From DASQPR01 sp963836785 (GTDB taxonomy: Bacteria > Actinomycetota > Actinomycetes > Mycobacteriales > Micromonosporaceae), in contig CAWIKW010000002.1 of NCBI GenBank assembly GCA_963836785.1, positions 558,001 to 622,000 on the forward strand: a stretch of DNA of 64,000 bases, read 5' to 3'. Below, one piece after another: positions 26,259 to 35,026 of the stretch. Below the pieces are notes generated by a model that saw nothing but the letters and a program-made list of their open reading frames with translations, made no database searches and was not told the origin of the DNA. The translations under genes were made by a program, and so were the position numbers. Each line of letters begins with the position of its first letter. The stretch's first letter is position 1.

Positions 26259-29200
26259 GTGACGGCTGTGGAGGGACCTAAGGCGTTCTTGGGTTGGCCG
26301 GTATTCCGGCAGCTAGCCGGGTCCGATCGGCTCGGGCGCGGCGCATCGGTCCAGTCGCGCGGCACGCGTGACCACGTCGCGCGGACCGAGACCGCCGATC
26401 GGGTCGTCCGAAGTGTCTGCCCATACTGTGCCGTCGGCTGCGGTCAGCGGGTGTACGTGAAGGACGACCATGTCGTGCAGATCGAGGGCGACGTCGACTC
26501 GCCGGTCTCCCGCGGCCGCCTATGCCCGAAGGGCTCTGCCAGCGAACAGCTGGTCAACAGCCCCGGCCGGCAGACGAAGGTCCTCTACCGACGGCCGTAC
26601 GGCACCGAGTGGGAGCCGCTCGACCTCGAGACCGCGACGGACATGATCGCGGATCGCATCATCGACACCCGGTCGCGCACGTGGCAGGAGCGCGACGACG
26701 ACGGCGCGCTGCTCCGCCGGACGCTCGGCATCGCCGGGCTGGGCGGCGCGACCCTCGACAACGAAGAGAATTACCTGATCAAGAAACTGTTCACCGCCAT
26801 GGGCGCGATACAGATCGAGAATCAGGCCCGCATTTGACACAGCGCCACCGTTCCCAGTTTGGGAACTTCGTTCGGTCGCGGCGGCGCCACCACCTTCCAA
26901 CAGGATCTGCAGAACTCTGACTGCATCGTCATCCAGGGTTCCAACATGGCCGAATGCCATCCGGTCGGATTCCAGTGGGTGATGGAGGCGAAGGCGCGCG
27001 GCGCGAAGGTCATCCACATCGATCCGCGCTTCACCCGCACGTCGGCGGTCGCGGACACGCACGTACCGCTGCGCGCCGGCAGCGACATCGCGTTCCTCGG
27101 TGGCATCGTCAACTACATCCTCGAAAACAAGCTGTACTTCGAGGAGTACGTGCGGGCCTACACGAATGCGGCGACGGTGTTGCGCTCGGATTTCCAGGAC
27201 ACCGACGAGCTCGACGGCCTCTTCTCCGGCTACGACCCCGAAACTGGGACGTACGAGCCCTCCTCGTGGCAGTACGAAGGCGTCGAGGAGGTCTCGCCCA
27301 GCGGCGAAGATGACCTACCCGCTGCGAAACGACCCGAGAGCGGTCAGTCCCGCCAGGCGCGGAGCGCTCCTGACGAAACGGGTGCCCACGGTTCACGGCT
27401 TCGACACGCCGGGGTGGAGCGGGATGACACGTTGGAAAACCCGCGCTGCGTGCTCCAGGTGCTCAAGCGGCACTACGCTCGGTACACGCCGGAGGTCGTC
27501 GCCGAGACCTGTGGCGTGCCGGCCGACATGTTCTTGAGGGTCTGCGAAGCAGTGACCGCGAACAGCGGTCGGGAGCGCACCACGGCGTGGGTCTATTCCG
27601 TCGGCTGGACGCAGCACACCGTTGGCGTGCAGTACATCCGGGGTGCCGCGATCATCCAACTTCTCCTGGGCAACATGGGCCGCCCCGGCGGCGGGATCAT
27701 GGCACTGCGCGGCCACGCCAGCATCCAGGGCTCCACGGACATTCCGACGCTGTTCAACCTGCTGCCGGGCTACCTGCCGATGCCGAAGTTGGGAGAGCAC
27801 GACACCCTCGACGACTACGTCGCCGCCATTACCAGCCCGGATCAGAAGGGCTTTTGGGCCGAGGCTCGCAAGTACACGGTGAGCCTGCTCAAGGCCTACT
27901 GGGGGGACGCCGCCACCGCCGACAACAATTGGTGTTTTGATTATTTGCCGCGCCTGACCGGAGACCACGGCACATATCAGACCGTGATGGACATGATCGC
28001 CGACAAGGTCGAGGGTTATTTCCTGCTCGGCCAGAACCCGGCCGTCGGTTCGGCCCACGGCAAGCTGCAGCGGCTCGGCATGTCGCACCTCAAGTGGCTG
28101 GTGGTACGCGACCTCAACATGATCGACTCGGCGACGTTCTGGAAAGACAGCCCGGAAATCGAGACCGGTGAGCTGCGGACCGCCGACATTGGCACCGAGG
28201 TGTTCTTCATGCCGGCCGCCGCGCACACCGAGAAGGACGGCACGTTCACCCAGACCCAGCGGATGCTGCAGTGGCACCACAAGGCGGTCGATCCGCCGAA
28301 CGACTGCCGCAGCGAGCTGCATTTCTTCTTCCACCTCGGTCGCAAGCTGCGGGAGCGGCTTGCCGGCTCGACCGAGACGCGTGACCGGCCGCTACTCGAC
28401 CTGGCCTGGGACTATCCGGTCGATGAGCAGGACGAGCCGTCGGCCGAAGCGGTGCTCCAAGAGATCAACGGCTTCCACCTGACCGGCGACAAGGCCGGCC
28501 AGCCACTATCGACCTTTGTCGAGATGGCCGACGACGGCTCGACCAGCGGAGGTTGCTGGATCTACTGCGGCGTGTACGCGGACGGGGTCAACCAGGCCGC
28601 ACGGCGCAAGCCCGGATCCGAGCAGTCGTGGGTCGCACCGGAGTGGGGATGGGCGTGGCCGGCCAACCGGCGCATCCTCTACAACCGCGCGTCGGCCGAT
28701 CCGGACGGGCGACCGTGGAGTGAGCGCAAGGCCTACGTGTGGTGGGATGACGACGCGCAGAAGTGGACCGGTCACGACGTGCCGGACTTTGTCGCGAACC
28801 GGCCGCCGACCTATCGCCCCGAGCCGGGCACGATCGGTGTCGCGGGCCTGGCCGGCGATGACCCGTTCATCATGCAGGCCGATGGCAAGGGCTGGTTGTT
28901 CGTGCCGACCGGACTGCTCGACGGTCCACTGCCGACGCACTACGAGCCGGCCGAGTCACCAGTCCGCAACCCGCTCTACCGGCAGCAGGCCAACCCGGTC
29001 CGTCAGGCGTACCGGCGCAAGGACAATTACCAGAACCCGTCGCCGCCGGAGCCGGGCAACCAGGTGTACCCGTTCGTCTTCAGCACCTATCGGCTGACCG
29101 AGCACCACACCGCCGGCGGCATGAGCCGATTCTTGCCGTACCTGTCGGAGTTGCAGCCCGAGTTCTTCTGTGAGATATCGCCGGAGCTTGCTCGGATGCG

Positions 29201-29567
29201 AGGGCTCGACCACCTGGGCTGGGCAACGATCGTCACCGCTCGGACCGCGATCGAAGCCCGGGTGCTGGTGACCGATCGGATGGTGCCGTTGACCGTCGGC
29301 GGTCGTACGGTTCACCAGATCGGACTGCCATACCACTGGGGGGTCGGGCGCGGAGCGTTGTCCGTCGGCGACTCGGCCAACGATTTGCTCGGCGTCACGC
29401 TCGACCCCAACGTCCACATCCAGGAGTCGAAGGTGGCCTCCTGCGACATCCAGCCGGGGCGCCGGCCGACCGGGCCGGCGTTGCTCCGCTTCGTCGAGGA
29501 ATATCGCAGTCGGGCCGGCACGACCGTGGAAACCGGTAATCTCTTGCGGACACCGGAGGTCGAATGA
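26259..29567 (+). CDS. fdhA: Formate dehydrogenase catalytic subunit, selenocysteine-containing
   Basis: 1102 aa read from GTG 26259 through TGA 26835-26837, taken as Sec193. The Sec context IENQARI-U-HSATVPSLGTSFGRGG is the molybdopterin-coordinating site of FdnG/FdoG-type enzymes. The N-terminus binds a [4Fe-4S] cluster (CPYCAVGC plus RGRLCPKG). The rest is a full bis-MGD oxidoreductase with a C-terminal aspartate-decarboxylase-like dinucleotide-binding domain. No twin-arginine signal peptide is evident, so catalysis is probably cytoplasmic, unlike E. coli FdnG. It oxidises formate to CO2 and passes electrons to the Fe-S subunit encoded next (ATGA overlap). Read as two separate ORFs it would be mis-annotated. 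Confidence 0.93.
26838..26880 (+). promoter_or_regulatory. Bacterial SECIS hairpin
   Basis: Twelve nucleotides after the TGA, GTTCCC (26850-26855) and GGGAAC (26861-26866) form a 6-bp apical stem. The 5-nt loop AGTTT has a G near its 5' side, as in known bacterial SECIS loops. Flanking GCGCC and GGTCGC can extend a lower stem. Position and size match the element recognised by the SelB winged helices. Confidence 0.85.
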
Positions 29568-30589
29568 GCAGCCAGAACGTCGAGGCAAACGAACGGGTGG
29601 CCGCCGATGCCGGATGGACGGATCCGCCGCCGCGCAAGGGGTTCTTCACTGACACGTCGATCTGCATCGGATGCAAGGCGTGCGAGGTCGCGTGCAAAGA
29701 GTGGAACGGTGTGCCCGAGGATGGGTTGAACCTACTCGGTTCGTCATACGACAACACCGGCGCGCTCGGGGCGAGCACGTGGCGGCACGTCGCGTTCATC
29801 GAACAGCCACGCCGCATGCCGGGGCAGGATCCCGGGCTGGTCGGGACGCCGACGGGGCCGGCCGCCAGCGACGAGCTGAATCGCGCCGCCGGTGACGCGT
29901 TGTCGGGGGACCGCAGCCAACTAGGCACCGACTCGACCAAGGTCAGCCTTGGCATGCCGTCGACCACGCTGCCCGGCGCCACCCACGGAGCCGAGGGCCG
30001 GACCGACTTCCGATGGCTGATGTCCTCGGACGTCTGCAAACACTGCACCCACGCGGCGTGCCTGGACGTATGCCCGACCGGCGCGCTGTTCCGGACCGAG
30101 TTCGGCACGGTGGTTGTGCAGGACGACATCTGCAATGGATGCGGCTACTGCGTGCCGGCGTGCCCATTCGGCGTGATCGATCGCCGAGTGGGCGACGAAA
30201 ACACCAAGAACGTGGGCATCGCGCAGAAGTGCACGCTGTGCTACGACCGGCTCGAGGTCGGCAAGATGCCGGCCTGCGCCCAGGCCTGCCCGACCCAGTC
30301 CATCCAGTTCGGCGACCTCGATGAGATGCGGACGCGGGCGCGCGTGCGCGTCGACCAGCTACACAACCAGGGCGTGACCGACGCGCAGCTTTACCTCGAC
30401 GACCCCGACGACGGCATCGGCGGCGGCGGGTCCATATTCCTTCTGCTGGATGAGCCCGAGGTGTATGGGCTGCCGCCGGACCCGGTCGTCACCACCCGCG
30501 ACCTGCCGCACATGTGGCGTAACGCCGGGCTGGCCGCGATGGCGCTCGCCGTCGGTGCGGTCGGGTCGTTCCTCGGACGACGCCGATGA
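29564..30589 (+). CDS. fdhB: Formate dehydrogenase iron-sulfur (beta) subunit
   Basis: 341 aa. Four [4Fe-4S] cluster motifs are visible in order: CIGCKACEVACKEW, CKHCTHAACLDVCPTG, CNGCGYCVPACPFG and CTLCYDRLEVGKMPACAQAC. About 70 residues of Gly/Asp-rich insert separate the first two. A C-terminal hydrophobic segment (GLAAMALAVGAVGSFLG) anchors it to the membrane. It transfers electrons from the catalytic subunit to the membrane partner. It overlaps both neighbours by 4 nt, so the three genes form one translational unit. Confidence 0.93.
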   Translation: MSSQNVEANERVAADAGWTDPPPRKGFFTDTSICIGCKACEVACKEWNGVPEDGLNLLGSSYDNTGALGASTWRHVAFIEQPRRMPGQDPGLVGTPTGPAASDELNRAAGDALSGDRSQLGTDSTKVSLGMPSTTLPGATHGAEGRTDFRWLMSSDVCKHCTHAACLDVCPTGALFRTEFGTVVVQDDICNGCGYCVPACPFGVIDRRVGDENTKNVGIAQKCTLCYDRLEVGKMPACAQACPTQSIQFGDLDEMRTRARVRVDQLHNQGVTDAQLYLDDPDDGIGGGGSIFLLLDEPEVYGLPPDPVVTTRDLPHMWRNAGLAAMALAVGAVGSFLGRRR

Positions 30590-31728
30590 CCGGGGCTCAC
30601 GGCGACGCTGAGCGGATCAGGGATGCTGACGGTCCCGCGGCTCGAAAAGATGGCACGCTGCCGCGCACCGGTGGTGGCGGCGTGGCGCGGTCCGGTGCCG
30701 ACCGTCCCGCGAAGCGTCGACGGCGCCGCGGACAAAGTGGCGACGGCGCACCGGTCGTTCCCGATGCGACCTTCACGTCGTACTACGGTCGGCCGGTGCT
30801 CAAGGCAGCGCCGTGGCAGGACGACATCCCGGCGTACCTGTTCCTCGGTGGGTTGGCCGCCGGATCCTCGCTGCTCGGCGCCGGTGCGGATCTGACCGGA
30901 CGTCCGGCGCTCCGTCGGGCCGGCCGGCTCGCCGGCCTCACCGGGATCACACTCGGCTTTGCCGCGCTCGTCCACGATCTCGGCCGGCCGTCCCGCTTCA
31001 CCCACATGCTGCGCGTGGCCAAGCCGACCTCACCCATGTCGGTCGGCACGTGGGTCCTCACCGCCTACGCGCCGCTCGCCGGCGTCGCCGGTGCAGCGGA
31101 GATCGCTCAAGCGCTGCCGCCGAAGTTCGGCTGGGCGCAGCGAGTTCTTGGTCGACTCGGGCGTCCGGCCGGCATCGGTGCCGCTGTCGTCGCGCCCGCG
31201 GTGGCGTCGTACACGGCCGTGCTGCTGGCGGACACGGCCACACCGGCGTGGCACGAGGCCTATCGCGAGCTGCCGTTCGTGTTCGTAGGCTCGGCCGCAG
31301 CCGCGGCGGGCGGTCTGGCCATGATGGCCGTCCCCGTCGACGAGGCCGGGCCCGCGCGCCGGATGGCGCTCGCCGGCGCTAGCAGCGAGCTGGCCGCCGA
31401 GCGGCGGATGGACGAATCCATGGGCCTTGCGGCCGAGGCGCTGCACACCGGTACGCCGGGCCGTTTGATGCGTGCCAGCAAGGCGATGACCGTCGCCGGC
31501 GCCGCGGTCACCGCCGCCGTCGAGCTGATGTCGCCGCCGCGCGCGTCGAACCGATGGGTGCGCGCCGCGTCCGTCGCGGCCGGCGCCGCACTCGTGGCCG
31601 GATCCGTCTGCACCCGGTTCGCGATTTTCGGTGCCGGTCAAGAATCCGCGCGGGACCCGAAATACACCGTCGTTCCGCAACGAGCGCGAGTCGAGCGACG
31701 CCAGGGCACCACGACGGACGCGCCCTAA
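30586..31728 (+). CDS. NrfD/PsrC-type membrane subunit of formate dehydrogenase
   Basis: 380 aa. A hydrophilic N-terminus of about 65 residues ends in TFTSYYGRPVLKAAPWQDD. It is followed by eight or so helices beginning IPAYLFLGGLAAGSSLLGAG, the typical NrfD start, with LVHDLGRPSRFTHMLRV in the first loop. It has no haem ligands and would pass electrons to menaquinone. It replaces the cytochrome b gamma subunit of E. coli FdnGHI. Its stop overlaps that of gnd on the other strand by 4 nt. Confidence 0.88.
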   Translation: MTGAHGDAERIRDADGPAARKDGTLPRTGGGGVARSGADRPAKRRRRRGQSGDGAPVVPDATFTSYYGRPVLKAAPWQDDIPAYLFLGGLAAGSSLLGAGADLTGRPALRRAGRLAGLTGITLGFAALVHDLGRPSRFTHMLRVAKPTSPMSVGTWVLTAYAPLAGVAGAAEIAQALPPKFGWAQRVLGRLGRPAGIGAAVVAPAVASYTAVLLADTATPAWHEAYRELPFVFVGSAAAAAGGLAMMAVPVDEAGPARRMALAGASSELAAERRMDESMGLAAEALHTGTPGRLMRASKAMTVAGAAVTAAVELMSPPRASNRWVRAASVAAGAALVAGSVCTRFAIFGAGQESARDPKYTVVPQRARVERRQGTTTDAP

Positions 31729-33179
31729 GCGCTGACTTCGCGCTGGTCTTCGGCCCACATCGTGTGGAAGCTGCCGTCCTTGTCCACCCGCTGGTACGTA
31801 TGGGCGCCGAAGTTATCGCGCAGCCCCTGGATGAGAGCGGCCGGAAGGCGGGGACGGCGCAGGGCGTCCAGGTACGCGAGTGACGACGAGAACGTTGGCG
31901 TCGGCACGCCGCCGCGGATCGCGAGACCGAGGACCCGCCGCCAACTTTCGATTCCGCGCTCGACGGCGTCCGCGAAATACGGCGCGACGAGCAGGCTCGG
32001 CAGGTCGGGCTGATCGGCGTACGCCTCGCGGATACGGTCGAGGAACTTGGCCCGGATGATGCAGCCGCCGCGCCAGATCGTCGCCATCGCCCCGAGGTCG
32101 ATGTTCCAGTGGTATTCGTTGCTGCCCGCCACGATGTGGTCGAAGCCTTGGGCGTACGCGACGATCTTCGAGGCGTACAGGGCGTTGCGGACGTCCTCGA
32201 TGAACTGGTCGCGGTCCTCGACGAGCTTGCCGAGATCAGCATCGCCGGCCCGTCCGTCGAAGGCACGCTGCGCCGCCTGCCGCTGGTCGACGTGCCCGGA
32301 CAGCGATCGCGCGAACGTCGCCTCGGCGATGCCGGTGATCGGGATGCCCAGGTCGAGCGCGCTCTGGACGGTCCACCGGCCGGTGCCCTTCTGCTCGGCG
32401 CGGTCGGCGACGACGTCGATGAACGGCTTGCCGGTCTCCGCGTCGGTGTGGGCGAGCACGTCGGCGGTGATCTGGATGAGGAACGAATCCAGATCACCGG
32501 TGTTCCAGCGACGGAAGATCTCGGCGATCTCGCCCGGCGTCGCGTCGAGTCCCGTGCGCAGCAGGTCGTACGCCTCCGCGATGAGCTGCATGTCGGCGTA
32601 CTCGATGCCGTTGTGGACCATCTTGACGAAGTGCCCGGCCGCGTCCGGCCCGACGTGGGTCGCGCACGGCACGCCATCGACCTGTGCGGCGATCGTCGCG
32701 AAGATCGGCCCGAGCTTCTGGTACGCCTCGTTGGAGCCGCCCGGCATGATGCTCGGACCGTGCAGCGCGCCCTCCTCGCCACCGGACACTCCCGTACCGA
32801 CGAAGTGCAAACCCTTGTCGGCCAGCGCCTTCTCGCGCCGCAGCGTATCGGTGAAGTGCGCATTTCCCGCGTCGATCACGATGTCGTCACGGTCGAGTAG
32901 CGGGACGAGTTCGCCGATGACAGCGTCGGTGGCGTCGCCCGCCTTGACCATGATGATGATCGCCCGCGGTCGACGGAGCGACGCGACGAAATCCGCCATC
33001 GATTCGCTGGCTACGAACGTTCCCTCGCCGCCATGGTCGTCGATGAGGCTGCGCGTTCGTTCGACACTGCGGTTGTGTACGGCAACGGGATATCCGTGCC
33101 TGGCGAGGTTTCGGGCCAGGTTCCGGCCCATGACCGACAGTCCCGTCACACCGATCTCGGCAGTTGCTTGCCCGCTCAT
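31725..33179 (-). CDS. gnd: 6-phosphogluconate dehydrogenase (decarboxylating)
   Basis: 484 aa, the usual length of the long form. ATG 33179 was chosen (GGGAGAT upstream, product starts MSGQATAEIGVTGLSVMGRN) over in-frame starts further out. It has the NADP Rossmann motif GLSVMGRNLARNLARHG, substrate region GTGVSGGEEGALHGPSIMPG, catalytic HNGIEYADMQLIAEAYDLL and a C-terminal helical domain. It produces ribulose 5-phosphate, CO2 and NADPH in the oxidative pentose phosphate pathway. It stands alone here, convergent with the formate dehydrogenase operon. Confidence 0.94.
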   Translation of the reverse strand: MSGQATAEIGVTGLSVMGRNLARNLARHGYPVAVHNRSVERTRSLIDDHGGEGTFVASESMADFVASLRRPRAIIIMVKAGDATDAVIGELVPLLDRDDIVIDAGNAHFTDTLRREKALADKGLHFVGTGVSGGEEGALHGPSIMPGGSNEAYQKLGPIFATIAAQVDGVPCATHVGPDAAGHFVKMVHNGIEYADMQLIAEAYDLLRTGLDATPGEIAEIFRRWNTGDLDSFLIQITADVLAHTDAETGKPFIDVVADRAEQKGTGRWTVQSALDLGIPITGIAEATFARSLSGHVDQRQAAQRAFDGRAGDADLGKLVEDRDQFIEDVRNALYASKIVAYAQGFDHIVAGSNEYHWNIDLGAMATIWRGGCIIRAKFLDRIREAYADQPDLPSLLVAPYFADAVERGIESWRRVLGLAIRGGVPTPTFSSSLAYLDALRRPRLPAALIQGLRDNFGAHTYQRVDKDGSFHTMWAEDQREVSA

Positions 33180-33392
33180 TCGCATCTCCCGCCCGAGCGT
33201 CGTCTCGCTATCGCCGTACCCAACGTATGCGATTTCGCCACCAGCCTCGGGCGGTTTGACGCTTCGTATCGGCGTCGGCGTCGGCGCCGTGGCCGGTGGC
33301 AAGGTCAAGCGTGCACGCTGAACGATCGGAGGCTGGTCACCGGGTCAGCGCACCCCGCCGATCAGCTCATATTGATCACGGCGAGCCGGCGA

Positions 33393-33764
33393 CTATCCGC
33401 GCGCCGACCAGGCGGCGACGCCGCAGCATCCGAAGAGCACGCAAGCTACGGATATAGCGGTGCACACTCGCGACAGAGTTCGCTCTCGACGGATCGCCGC
33501 GACGACGGCGATGAGCGCGAACCCCACCGCGATATCGGTGTCCAACAGCGCCAGTGCGCGGTTGGCCCGCGCGGCGGCATCGGCCGACGCTACCGGGTTG
33601 TTGTCGTAGCTCAGGACCCATTGACCGAGCGCGGCGGTCACGAACTGGTCGATTTCGATCACGGCGCCGGCGACGGTAGCCGCGGCGAGCCCGAAAATCG
33701 TCATGATCGTCACGGTCTCGCGCATCGGACCGCGCGAATTGTTCGTCGAATCAGGCACGGGCAT
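33393..33764 (-). CDS. Small four-helix membrane protein, unknown function
   Basis: 123 aa from ATG 33764. Hydrophobic helices lie around residues 18-38, 42-52 (weak), 75-92 and 97-120, with ALLDTDIAVGFALIAVVAAIRRERTL split by a short basic loop. No family was recognised. Flanking gaps are 213 bp (to gnd) and 124 bp (to the DUF4331 gene). Confidence 0.5.
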   Translation of the reverse strand: MPVPDSTNNSRGPMRETVTIMTIFGLAAATVAGAVIEIDQFVTAALGQWVLSYDNNPVASADAAARANRALALLDTDIAVGFALIAVVAAIRRERTLSRVCTAISVACVLFGCCGVAAWSARG

Positions 33765-33888
33765 GACGCTATGGGCTCGCCCGGAGTCGCTACACCGGAA
33801 AACTGCTCATTCGGCCTGAGTATGAGTACTCAGGCCGAGGCCGATCGGACCCGGCCGGCTTCACCGGTCAGGTCACGGACTCGGCCGC

Positions 33889-34911
33889 CTACGCCGGCAC
33901 GACGTACGGGAAATTGCCGGCGCGGTAGCGCTCCGACACCGACGGCGCCAGTCCGGAGGTCACGGCCGTGTTGAGGACGAGAGAGAACATCACTTCGGGT
34001 GCGTTGTCGGCCATTGTCCGACCGTTGCGGGTAGCGAATCCGTACGTCGCCGGTGTCCCCACCTCGTACGAGATCACGTCCGGGAACAATGCGCGGGCGA
34101 CGGTCTGACCGTAACCGGGCGCGTCCTCGGACGTACCACTCGCGGCGACGACGCTGGTGACCGTATCCGCGATGTATTTGCCGTCGGCGTTGAGGTCGGC
34201 GGACGGGTGGCGATCGTTGGCGGGACTGCTGAAGTCGGTGTCGTCGGGCCAGAAGATGGGCCACATCATGGGGTGGCCGGCCCGGTTGATCTGCCGCCAT
34301 CCGCCGGCGTCGGTGGCGAGCTTGGTGGCGCACCAGACACCGATGTGTGCTCCGGCGTGCAGCTGCGGATGCTGGTGGGAGACCTCGATGACGATCGACT
34401 CCACGGTGGTGTCGGCGAAGCTGTTCCGGGCGTCGGCCGCGTTCCAGGCCGACCGGTCCACGGCGGTGCCGTTCTTGAACGCCGCGTTGACGGTCCCGAG
34501 TTGCGCGAGATCGATATAAAACGGATCCCGAATGCGTCCGGCCCACAGGCGTGTGTCGTTCATGCCGGTCGACGCGCCGGTCTGACCGTCGAGCACGAGT
34601 GTGCCGGTCGCGTTGTCGTCGCGGGCGTCATCGCCGGTGAGAGCATGGAGCTGAAGGGCTTGCCGGCCGCTGGAGTCGGCCTCGCCGAACGAGACGCGGT
34701 AGGTCAGTTCCTCGAACTCGCCGCCGTCAAGATGGATCTTGAACTCGTATCGTGCCTCCGGGTGGAAGCCGTGCTGGATATCGGGACCGGTAATGGTCGA
34801 GTTGACATCCATGACGAAGACGGTGCTGTGGTGACCTGGAAAGACGTAAAGGTCGTCGATGTAGAGCCGGCCGTTCTGCCGCGCGAGCGGGGTGTCGAGA
34901 TGATGAGACAT
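33889..34911 (-). CDS. DUF4331 domain protein
   Basis: 340 aa from ATG 34911 with AGAGGAGCA upstream. It starts MSHHLDTPLARQNGRLYIDD and continues with YVFPGHHSTVFVMDVN, the hallmark opening of DUF4331 proteins. Later regions DPFYIDLAQLG and SIVIEVSHQHP also match. No signal peptide is present, so it appears cytoplasmic. Function is unknown. Confidence 0.87.
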   Translation of the reverse strand: MSHHLDTPLARQNGRLYIDDLYVFPGHHSTVFVMDVNSTITGPDIQHGFHPEARYEFKIHLDGGEFEELTYRVSFGEADSSGRQALQLHALTGDDARDDNATGTLVLDGQTGASTGMNDTRLWAGRIRDPFYIDLAQLGTVNAAFKNGTAVDRSAWNAADARNSFADTTVESIVIEVSHQHPQLHAGAHIGVWCATKLATDAGGWRQINRAGHPMMWPIFWPDDTDFSSPANDRHPSADLNADGKYIADTVTSVVAASGTSEDAPGYGQTVARALFPDVISYEVGTPATYGFATRNGRTMADNAPEVMFSLVLNTAVTSGLAPSVSERYRAGNFPYVVPA

Positions 34912-35026
34912 GCCGTTGCTCCTCTCATGCGAGATCGACTCACCAACGCTAGCAACGGACCGTCCGCGATTCTGGCGAATCGGTGCTCGCACGGACCCAA
35001 GCGTGCCCGGCCGAGCCGGCGCTGGC

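Noticed and set aside
26259..26837. Truncated formate dehydrogenase pseudogene ending at TGA 26837
   Set aside because: Homology continues in the same frame after the TGA, the TGA is at the catalytic Sec position, a SECIS-like hairpin follows, and sel genes are nearby.
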